From: Clostridium beijerinckii
GTDB taxonomy: Bacteria > Bacillota > Clostridia > Clostridiales > Clostridiaceae
DNA: 64,000 nucleotides
Direction: 5' to 3'
Assembly: GCA_003129525.1 (NCBI GenBank)
Contig: CP029329.1
Location: forward strand, 1,062,001 to 1,126,000
In this document: piece after piece, positions 55,326-61,887 of the stretch
How the letters are laid out: each line of letters begins with the position of its first letter
Numbering within the stretch: position 1 is the first letter of the stretch
Notes under the pieces: model-generated
Databases searched by the model: none
What the model saw: only the letters and a program-made list of their open reading frames with translations
What the model was told of the DNA's origin: nothing
Made by a program: the position numbers and the translations under genes

Positions 55326-56777
55326 ATGATTAAAATAGTGGGATTAGGACCAGGAGCTAAGGACGCATTGACTATAGGAACAGTAAGTGAGCTTGAAAGT
55401 AATAAAAATATATTTTTAAGAACAGAAAAGCATCCTACAGTAGATTACTTAAAAGAAAAGAAAATTATATTTGATACTTATGACAATGTTTATGAAAGTA
55501 TAGGCAGTTTTGATGAGGTATATTTAAACATAGCTAATGACTTGATTAAAAAGCATGATGACTTAGGAGATTTAGTTTATGCAGTTCCAGGCCATCCATT
55601 AGTCGCAGAAAAATCAGTATTTAATTTAATAGATCTATGCAAAGAAAACAACATAGAATATAAGATAATACCAGCGGTAAGTTTTATTGATGCTATGATT
55701 GAAAGTCTTGGGATTGATCCGATAGGTGGATTGAAAGTTATAGACTCATTTGACATAGGCAACCAAATTTTAGACAAGAGAATAGGAACTATAGTTACTC
55801 AAGTGTATAATCAACTAATAGCATCAGAAGTTAAAGTAAAGCTACTAGAACAATATAATGATGAAACGCAAATTTATTATGTCAGAGCTGCAGGAATAGA
55901 AGGACAAGAAAGTATAAGAATAATACCCTTATTTGAATTAGATATGCAAGAAGACATAGACTATTTAACATCTATATACATTCCAAAAGATCTGAAAAAT
56001 AAAAAGGATTTTAATGACATTTTAGAGATAATAGAAATATTAAGAAGTGAAGATGGCTGTGCGTGGGATAGGGAGCAAACACATAAATCTCTTGAAAAAG
56101 CGTTGATAGAAGAAAGCTATGAAGTTATAGATGCAATAGATCAAGACGATGATAACTCTCTGATTGAGGAATTAGGGGATGTGCTCCTTCAAGTTGTTTT
56201 TCATGCATCTATTGGAAAAGAAGATGGATATTTTGATATAAGTGATGTAATTGAAGGGATTTGCAATAAAATGATAAGTAGACACCCACATGTCTTTAAG
56301 GATTGTCATGAATTAAATTCTTCAGAAGAAGTACTTGTAAAATGGGATGAATTAAAGAGAAAAGAAAAGGGTTATGGTAGTCTTACAGAAGAAATGAAAG
56401 GCATAACAAGAGGATTACCTGCGCTTTTAAGGGCCCATAAGGTTCAAGAAAAGGCAAAAAAGGTTGGATTTGATTTCGATGATGTAAGTTTTGCTATAAA
56501 TAAGGTAAAAGAAGAGATTAAAGAAGTAATAGATGTATATAATACAGAAAATATGGAGAAAATAAAAGAAGAAATTGGAGATTTATTATTTTCGTGTGTT
56601 AATGTTGCAAGATTTTTAAAAGTGGATGAAGAAATAGCATTAAATTGTACTATAGATAAGTTTATAAAGAGATTTGATTATATTGAGAGAGCTACTAAAG
56701 AAAAAGGCATTAAATTAACTAATATGAATATAGATGAAATGAATAAACTTTGGGAAACCTCAAAAAGTTTAGATTAA
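55326..56777 (+). CDS. mazG: tetrapyrrole methylase/MazG fusion (YabN-like nucleotide pyrophosphohydrolase)
   Basis: 483 residues. Residues 1-220 resemble the tetrapyrrole (corrin/porphyrin) methylase fold (IVGLGPGAKDALTIGTV; YAVPGHPLVAEKSV). Residues 240-483 are a MazG NTP pyrophosphohydrolase with the metal-binding EESYEVIDAI...EELGDVLLQVVFHA and a second MazG-like half (EEIKEVIDVY...EIGDLLFSCVNVARF). This fusion is the usual clostridial/bacillar form (YabN); its substrate is thought to be damaged or excess NTPs. Start ATG 55326 behind AAGGAGAG, 19 bases after the flippase. Confidence 0.93.
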   Translation: MIKIVGLGPGAKDALTIGTVSELESNKNIFLRTEKHPTVDYLKEKKIIFDTYDNVYESIGSFDEVYLNIANDLIKKHDDLGDLVYAVPGHPLVAEKSVFNLIDLCKENNIEYKIIPAVSFIDAMIESLGIDPIGGLKVIDSFDIGNQILDKRIGTIVTQVYNQLIASEVKVKLLEQYNDETQIYYVRAAGIEGQESIRIIPLFELDMQEDIDYLTSIYIPKDLKNKKDFNDILEIIEILRSEDGCAWDREQTHKSLEKALIEESYEVIDAIDQDDDNSLIEELGDVLLQVVFHASIGKEDGYFDISDVIEGICNKMISRHPHVFKDCHELNSSEEVLVKWDELKRKEKGYGSLTEEMKGITRGLPALLRAHKVQEKAKKVGFDFDDVSFAINKVKEEIKEVIDVYNTENMEKIKEEIGDLLFSCVNVARFLKVDEEIALNCTIDKFIKRFDYIERATKEKGIKLTNMNIDEMNKLWETSKSLD

Positions 56778-56994
56778 TATATAATTTAAATAAAGGAATT
56801 CTTTAGTTTATGCAGAATAATTATTTAAGAACTATGTTGTAATGATTTATTTGTATTATTTAGTTATATATAGGGAAAGAAAGCGTTTTTCTATAGACGG
56901 GTAGCTGAAGAGGTTATATAATAAAGAAGTGCAATTTAGTACATAAAGAAAGCAGTTAGAAAATATATAACTGGATTTTAAGGAGGATGTCATT

Positions 56995-57273
56995 ATGAAT
57001 AAAGCAGAATTAATAACTAGTATGGCAGAAAAGAGTAAGTTAACAAAAAAAGATGCAGAATTAGCATTAAAAGCTTTAATTGAAAGTGTTGAGGAATCAT
57101 TAGAAAAGGGTGAAAAAGTTCAATTAGTTGGTTTTGGAACTTTCGAAACAAGAGAAAGAGCAGCTAGAGAAGGAAGAAATCCTAGAACTAAAGAAGTTAT
57201 AAACATTCCTGCAACAACAGTTCCAGTATTTAAAGCTGGTAAAGAGTTTAAAGATAAAGTTAACAAGAAATAA
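56995..57273 (+). CDS. hup: DNA-binding protein HU
   Basis: 92-residue nucleoid protein. The N-terminal MNKAELITSMAEKSKLTKKDAELALKALIESV, the conserved GFGTFETRERAAREGRNPRTKEVINIPATTVPVFKAGKEFKD arm and length are standard. It bends DNA as a homodimer. ATG behind AAGGAGG. A terminator at 57299-57325 follows. The 217-base gap upstream of it shows no other element. Confidence 0.97.
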   Translation: MNKAELITSMAEKSKLTKKDAELALKALIESVEESLEKGEKVQLVGFGTFETRERAAREGRNPRTKEVINIPATTVPVFKAGKEFKDKVNKK

Positions 57274-57298
57274 AATACAAGTCAGGACGAATAAATAT

Positions 57299-57325
57299 GA
57301 ACCCGAGTTTTCTCGGGTTCTTTTA
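57299..57325 (+). terminator. rho-independent terminator of hup
   Basis: GAACCCGAG, loop TTTT, CTCGGGTTC, then TTTT. The yabO ribosome binding site follows after seven bases. Confidence 0.88.
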
Positions 57326-57340
57326 ATAAAGGAGAAAAGT

Positions 57341-57601
57341 ATGAGATTAGATAAATATTTAAAAGTATCTCGTATTATAAAGAGAAGAACTATAGCAAAA
57401 GAGATATGCGAGAGTGGCCGTATATTAATAAATGATAAAGTAGCAAAGCCTTCTACTAAAATAAAAGAAGGTGACATAATTCAAATAACATTTGCTAATA
57501 GAACATTAAAAGCAGAGATAATTAATATAGCAGAGCATGTAAGGAAAGAAGATGCAAAAGCAATGTATGTAATTATTGAAGGTGAAGAAGATAGTGAGTA
57601 G
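57341..57601 (+). CDS. rqcP: S4-domain RNA-binding protein RqcP (YabO/Hsp15-like)
   Basis: 86-residue RNA-binding protein. The S4 domain (MRLDKYLKVSRIIKRRTIAKEICESGRILINDKVAKPSTKIKEGDIIQI, residues 1-50) fills most of it. RqcP/YabO takes part in ribosome-associated quality control with RqcH in Bacillus. ATG 57341 behind AAAGGAGAA, immediately after the hup terminator. The order hup-yabO-yabP-yabQ-divIC is conserved in spore formers. Confidence 0.93.
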   Translation: MRLDKYLKVSRIIKRRTIAKEICESGRILINDKVAKPSTKIKEGDIIQITFANRTLKAEIINIAEHVRKEDAKAMYVIIEGEEDSE

Positions 57602-57720
57602 TAAAACTAATTCAGTTTAGCTGCTCTTTGTTTAGTATATGGAAGAGAACTATCAGCAATAGACTAGAAGCATTAATAATTCCACATTCTAAATTATAAT
57701 ATATAAACATATATTGTATA

Positions 57721-57788
57721 AGGCATATTCAAAAAACAATAGACTGGTATGCTTGTATATCTTGTCTTACTATTTTGGGAATATGTTC
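57721..57788. repeat. dispersed hairpin repeat, copy I
   Basis: Left end AGGCATAT (57721-57728), then AAACAATAGACTGGTATGC; right arm CTTACTATTTTGGGAATATGTTC. Located between rqcP and yabP. Confidence 0.6.
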
Positions 57789-57814
57789 AAGAAGAATGAA
57801 TGGAGGAATTTTTA

Positions 57815-58108
57815 GTGGAGAAAAAAGTGGAAAATAAAATAGAAAATAATAAATCTAATTTAGTTCTAGAAGACAGAAAAAGGTTATCTTTAAGTGGCGT
57901 TATTGAAGTTATAAGTTTTGATGAACAGAAAATAGATTTAACTACTAATTTAGGTAACTTAACTATTAAGGGAGAAGAGTTAAAAATGAATAAATTAGAT
58001 GTACAAAATGGTGATGTTATAGTTGCCGGGAGTATTGCAGCTATAGTGTATAATGGAAAAGTATCAAAAAAGAGCAACGAAAGTATAATAAGTAGATTAT
58101 TTAAGTAG
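57815..58108 (+). CDS. yabP: sporulation protein YabP
   Basis: 97 residues. The conserved YabP domain (EDRKRLSLSGVIEVISFDEQKIDLTTNLGNLTIKGEELKMNKLDVQNGDVIVAGSIAAIVY) is complete. In Bacillus YabP and YabQ are mother-cell (sigma-E) proteins needed for the spore cortex. A GTG start at 57815 is chosen because the in-frame ATG 57800 is part of the ribosome binding site ATGGAGGAA. YabQ follows after seven bases. Confidence 0.93.
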   Translation: MEKKVENKIENNKSNLVLEDRKRLSLSGVIEVISFDEQKIDLTTNLGNLTIKGEELKMNKLDVQNGDVIVAGSIAAIVYNGKVSKKSNESIISRLFK

Positions 58109-58115
58109 AAATAGT

Positions 58116-58508
58116 ATGCCGTTAGAATTAAATATGCAAATTAGTCTTGTTATATGCAGCCTAGTTGGAGGGTTTATAGCAGGAATGTTGTTTGATATAT
58201 ATAGAGGGATAAGAGGCGTAAACTCTATAAAGATATTAACAATAATAGAAGATATATTATTTTGTATACTTATTGCTTTAGTTGTATTTACTTTTTTGCT
58301 ATATACAAATTATGCGTTTTTAACTCCCTATGTATATGCTTTTATAATTATTGCTATTTTATTATATTGTAAATTTATTAGTGAATATTTTTATGCTAGT
58401 GAAATGGTAATAGCAAGATTATTTTATAAATTAATTCGAATATTATCAAAAAACATATGGTATCCATTAAAAATAATTGCATATAAAATTGCAGATAGAA
58501 GGAAATAA
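58116..58508 (+). CDS. yabQ: spore cortex biosynthesis protein YabQ
   Basis: 130-residue membrane protein with four to five hydrophobic segments (about 9-27, 42-62, 66-88). The N-terminal QISLVICSLVGGFIAGMLFDIYRGIRG and IEDILFCILIALVVF match YabQ. It is a mother-cell membrane protein required for cortex formation in Bacillus. The ATG at 58116 has only a weak ribosome binding site, suggesting coupling to yabP. Confidence 0.9.
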   Translation: MPLELNMQISLVICSLVGGFIAGMLFDIYRGIRGVNSIKILTIIEDILFCILIALVVFTFLLYTNYAFLTPYVYAFIIIAILLYCKFISEYFYASEMVIARLFYKLIRILSKNIWYPLKIIAYKIADRRK

Positions 58509-58585
58509 TAAAAAATTACTTGAATAATAGTAGTATAGTGTTTACAATAGACTTAAGAGAATTTGTAAAATAGAGGTTCTATAAG

Positions 58586-58879
58586 ATGGAAAAAAAGTTA
58601 ATATTAAAAAGAATAGTAATTGCTGGATGCATTGTTTTCTTTGTTTTTAGCTATATTAGGCAAAATGTAACCATGAGCAGAATTCAAAAAGAAATTGATA
58701 ATAAGCAATTGCAGTTAGATGAAGTTAAGCAAAAGAATGATAGACTTCAAGATGAAGTTGAGAAAATTAATTCAGATTCATCAGATTATCTTGAAAAATT
58801 AGCCCGGGAGAGACTTGGAATGATTAAGCCGGGAGAAAAAGTTGTTAATGGTGAGATGATAGACCAAAGTCCTAATTAA
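58586..58879 (+). CDS. divIC: septum formation initiator DivIC (FtsB-like)
   Basis: 97-residue bitopic division protein. One transmembrane helix (LKRIVIAGCIVFFVFSYI, residues 7-24), a coiled coil (residues ~35-70, IQKEIDNKQLQLDEVKQKNDRLQDEVEKI) and the C-terminal LEKLARERLGMIKPGEKV motif typical of DivIC/FtsB. It joins DivIB and FtsL at the septum. ATG 58586 with a poor ribosome binding site (ATAGAGG). Confidence 0.93.
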   Translation: MEKKLILKRIVIAGCIVFFVFSYIRQNVTMSRIQKEIDNKQLQLDEVKQKNDRLQDEVEKINSDSSDYLEKLARERLGMIKPGEKVVNGEMIDQSPN

Positions 58880-59034
58880 CTTTCCTTGTATAGAAAAGCT
58901 TATAAAACTCTGAATAAAATGATAACAATTAAATAATAATTAAATTTGTATTTTAAATTAAAGAACTCTTGCATAATAGCATTTGTTCTTATAAATTTAT
59001 ATATTTTTTAAATTTAAGGAGGAGTCTTTTAAAC

Positions 59035-59445
59035 ATGACCTTAATGGCAGGAAACATAGTAGAGGGCACAGTAATAAACATCACAAATTTTGGAGCTTTT
59101 ATTGAAGTTGAAGGCAAAACTGGATTAGTTCATATTTCAGAAGTTGCAGATTCTTACGTAAAGGATATTAGAGAACATCTTAAAGAACAAGATAAAGTAA
59201 AAGTAAAAGTTATCTCAATTGATGATAACGGTAAAATCAGTCTTTCAATAAAACAAGCAAATATTCAAAAAAAATCGATTAAACCAGCAGAAATTGACTG
59301 GAAGGTAACTGAAAAAAGGAAGCCTAATAATACAGGAAATTTCGAAGATATTATGTCTAAATTCTTAAAAGATAGTGAAGAAAGAATGCAAGATGTAAAG
59401 AAACACCAAGAATTTAAGGGAAAAGGTGGAAAAAAAGGCCAATAG
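59035..59445 (+). CDS. S1 RNA-binding domain protein (YabR-like)
   Basis: 136 residues. An S1 domain (GNIVEGTVINITNFGAFIEVEGKTGLVHISEVADSYVKDI...VKVISIDDNGKISLSIKQA) fills residues 4-75; the tail is basic and hydrophilic (FKGKGGKKGQ). The same domain layout occurs in YabR of Bacillus, found at the same place next to tRNA genes and spoIIE. ATG 59035 behind AAGGAGGAG. In-frame upstream ATG 58969 lacks a ribosome binding site. Confidence 0.92.
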   Translation: MTLMAGNIVEGTVINITNFGAFIEVEGKTGLVHISEVADSYVKDIREHLKEQDKVKVKVISIDDNGKISLSIKQANIQKKSIKPAEIDWKVTEKRKPNNTGNFEDIMSKFLKDSEERMQDVKKHQEFKGKGGKKGQ

Positions 59446-59494
59446 TATTTTAGGTTGTAAACAAATCAATATAAAGATTATTTAATAAATTAAA

Positions 59495-59552
59495 AATGTA
59501 GAATAAATTAGTAAAGGATATTTTCGTATTTTTTTATATTTTATTCTACATT
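59495..59552 (+). terminator. hairpin after the S1 protein gene, possible terminator
   Basis: AATGTAGAATAAA (59495-59507) pairs perfectly with TTTATTCTACATT (59540-59552). A T-rich loop but no U-run after the stem. The gap 59446-59752 holds this and the tRNA promoter. Confidence 0.45.
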
Positions 59553-59688
59553 ATAAATTTATAAATAATATATTATAATTTATGGATTTACATAATATAA
59601 TAGAGCTGAAAGTAATTTGAGATAAATACACAAATCTTTAGGATATTACTATAAATTTCAAGTGAAAAAAAATATAATAATATTTTTA

Positions 59689-59717
59689 TTGACAGTATAA
59701 AGATTATATACTATAAT
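59689..59717 (+). promoter_or_regulatory. tRNA array promoter
   Basis: TTGACA (59689-59694), 17 bases, TATAAT (59712-59717), a perfect sigma-A consensus 36 bases before the first tRNA. Further on, spacers contain TATAATATAATA-like sequences but no second clear -35. Confidence 0.9.
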
Positions 59718-59752
59718 TAGCTTTGTCGTTGAGACTTAGTTTTTGATGATAT

Positions 59753-59841
59753 GCCGAAGTGGCGGAACTGGCAGACGCACAGGACTTAAAATCCTGCGGT
59801 AGTTAAACACCGTACCGGTTCGATTCCGGTCTTCGGCACCA
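59753..59841 (+). tRNA. tRNA-Leu (TAA), copy 1
   Basis: 89 bases with an encoded CCA. The acceptor stem GCCGAAG/CTTCGGC, long variable arm, T-arm GGTTCGATTCC and anticodon TAA in the loop CTTAAAA identify tRNA-Leu(UAA). Confidence 0.95.
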
Positions 59842-59861
59842 TATATAGTATAATATAATAA

Positions 59862-59937
<76 letters not shown>

Positions 59938-59942
59938 TTAAT

Positions 59943-60022
59943 GTAGCTGAGTAATAATCAGTTAGTTAAGACAATTCATTTATATTTGAGGTAGTATAGG
60001 TTAAAATACCATTTTACTAGCA
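59943..60022 (+). pseudogene. decayed tRNA-Met-like sequence, copy 1
   Basis: Aligns with the elongator tRNA-Met of this array over its length: after the shared ATTAAT spacer, TCAGTTAGTTAAGACA matches TCAGCTGGCTAGAGCA, then GAGGT, TAGGTT, ATTT and CTA-CA segments follow in the same order. The acceptor stem and CAT anticodon loop are destroyed. Confidence 0.6.
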
Positions 60023-60128
60023 AGGTATACAGAATTGATAAATATACAATATACGAAATTTTATGTGATTAAATATCATATAAGTTTGGTTTATGTCTTG
60101 GTACTATATATATGATAAAATATAATAA

Positions 60129-60204
<76 letters not shown>

Positions 60205-60211
60205 TTAATAT

Positions 60212-60288
60212 GGCGGAATAGCTCAGCTGGCTAGAGCACTCGGTTCATACCCGAGGTGTCGTAGGTTCAAGTCCTATTTCCGCTACCA
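60212..60288 (+). tRNA. elongator tRNA-Met (CAT), copy 1
   Basis: 77 bases, acceptor GGCGGAA/TTCCGCT, anticodon CAT in the loop TTCATAC, CCA encoded. An Ile tRNA whose CAT is modified to lysidine cannot be fully excluded, but the body looks like elongator Met. Confidence 0.88.
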
Positions 60289-60294
60289 ACATGT

Positions 60295-60383
60295 GCCGAA
60301 GTGGCGGAACTGGCAGACGCACAGGACTTAAAATCCTGCGGTAGTTAAACACCGTACCGGTTCGATTCCGGTCTTCGGCACCA
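60295..60383 (+). tRNA. tRNA-Leu (TAA), copy 2
   Basis: Same sequence as copy 1. It follows tRNA-Met after only six bases. Confidence 0.95.
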
Positions 60384-60405
60384 TATATATAATATAACAT
60401 AATAA

Positions 60406-60481
<76 letters not shown>

Positions 60482-60488
60482 TTAATAT

Positions 60489-60565
60489 GGCGGAATAGCT
60501 CAGCTGGCTAGAGCACTCGGTTCATACCCGAGGTGTCGTAGGTTCAAGTCCTATTTCCGCTACCA
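60489..60565 (+). tRNA. elongator tRNA-Met (CAT), copy 2
   Basis: Same sequence as copy 1 at 60212. Second unit of the Met-Leu-fMet triplet. Confidence 0.88.
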
Positions 60566-60571
60566 ATATGT

Positions 60572-60660
60572 GCCGAAGTGGCGGAACTGGCAGACGCACA
60601 GGACTTAAAATCCTGCGGTAGTTAAACACCGTACCGGTTCGATTCCGGTCTTCGGCACCA
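60572..60660 (+). tRNA. tRNA-Leu (TAA), copy 3
   Basis: Same sequence as copy 1. It begins the second copy of the ~450-bp Leu-fMet-spacer-fMet segment. Confidence 0.95.
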
Positions 60661-60680
60661 TATATAGTATAATATAATAA

Positions 60681-60756
<76 letters not shown>

Positions 60757-60761
60757 TTAAT

Positions 60762-60841
60762 GTAGCTGAGTAATAATCAGTTGGTTAAGACAATTCATTT
60801 ATATTTGAGGTAGTATAGGTTAAAATACCATTTTACTAGCA
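60762..60841 (+). pseudogene. decayed tRNA-Met-like sequence, copy 2
   Basis: Differs from copy 1 at one base (CAGTTGGTTAAG instead of CAGTTAGTTAAG), at which it agrees with the intact tRNA-Met (G). Same alignment to elongator tRNA-Met. The duplication is therefore more recent than the decay. Confidence 0.6.
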
Positions 60842-60945
60842 AGGTATACAGAATTGATAAATATACAATATACGAAATTTTATGTGATTAAATATCATAT
60901 AAGTTAGGTTTATGTCTTGGTACTATATATGATAAAATATAATAA

Positions 60946-61020
<75 letters not shown>

Positions 61021-61021
<1 letters not shown>

Positions 61022-61044
61022 TAAAATAAGATATCTTATTTTAT
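61021..61044 (+). repeat. 24-base perfect palindrome after the fifth fMet tRNA
   Basis: ATAAAATAAGAT followed by its exact reverse complement ATCTTATTTTAT. It could form a hairpin that slows or ends transcription, but has no loop or U-run of the usual kind. Confidence 0.5.
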
Positions 61045-61106
61045 AAGTATTCAGATAAAATCTGAAGTGTCGTAAATTACTTTTATATTTTGAATGTAAT
61101 AAATAT

Positions 61107-61195
61107 GCCGAAGTGGCGGAACTGGCAGACGCACAGGACTTAAAATCCTGCGGTAGTTAAACACCGTACCGGTTCGATTCCGGTCTTCGGCACCA
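61107..61195 (+). tRNA. tRNA-Leu (TAA), copy 4
   Basis: Same sequence as copy 1, last gene of the array, followed directly by a strong terminator. Confidence 0.95.
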
Positions 61196-61196
61196 A

Positions 61197-61226
61197 AAGA
61201 CTTAAGCAATAGCTTAAGTCTTTTTT
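61197..61226 (+). terminator. rho-independent terminator of the tRNA array
   Basis: AAGACTTAAGC (61197-61207), loop AATA, GCTTAAGTCTT (61212-61222), followed by T residues. Confidence 0.9.
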
Positions 61227-61298
61227 GATATTAATATTAATATGGTAATGATTCATATTAAATACATTATAAAACTAAGATTATAGATATACTTGAGT

Positions 61299-61365
61299 TT
61301 AGTTGGATGTACTTATCATAAAGAAGCACTATGTAACCACGGTAGTCATAATATCATCCAATTAA
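61299..61365. other. possible structured RNA between tRNA array and spoIIE
   Basis: TTAGTTGGATG (61299-61309) pairs with CATCCAATTAA (61355-61365), 11 bp with one G-U pair, enclosing 45 bases that contain TGTAACCACGGTAGTCA. No promoter or terminator was matched to it. The 692-base gap 61196-61887 holds this, the tRNA terminator and the long hairpin at 61431-61493, and no gene. Confidence 0.3.
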
Positions 61366-61430
61366 GAGTGTATATATTTTTTGATTAGCCCATCTCTAAT
61401 GAGTAAAGTACTGCTATACATCAGATAAGG

Positions 61431-61493
61431 ATATAAAAGGAGTTTAATGTAAAATAATTTTCTGAATTATTTTACATTAAACTCCTTTTATAT
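61431..61493. terminator. 29-bp perfect hairpin, possibly a bidirectional terminator
   Basis: 61431-61459 is the exact reverse complement of 61465-61493, with a five-base loop TTCTG. The arms read AAAAGGAGTTTAATGT... and ...ACATTAAACTCCTTTT. U-rich bases flank both sides (TTTTATATT). Unusually long and perfect for a terminator; a small inverted-repeat element is an alternative. Confidence 0.5.
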
Positions 61494-61887
61494 TATTGTA
61501 TAATACAAAATTATATTGTGAGTCTGTTTAAGTTATTTAGAAATTCATTCTGGTAACGAAAAAATTGACATTAGAAGTGGTTATTTAAGTTTTAAAGTTT
61601 TATGAAAAAATAATTATATATAAATTTCTAATAAAAGAATATTAACGACAAATTAATTATTAAAGAAAAAATAAATCAATAGGCTTAAAAGGTTGATTAT
61701 ATATGGACTTAGGATAAGCTGAATGAAATTTAGGATAAAGAAAATAATCTACTATATCATTAGATAATAGAGAAATTTAGATGAAGTTGTCCTACGAAAA
61801 CTTTATAAGAGAAACATCTTATGACATTTATCGTAAAGTTAAAATGATATACTTACTTTACATTATTTGGAAATGAGGCGAACCGAT

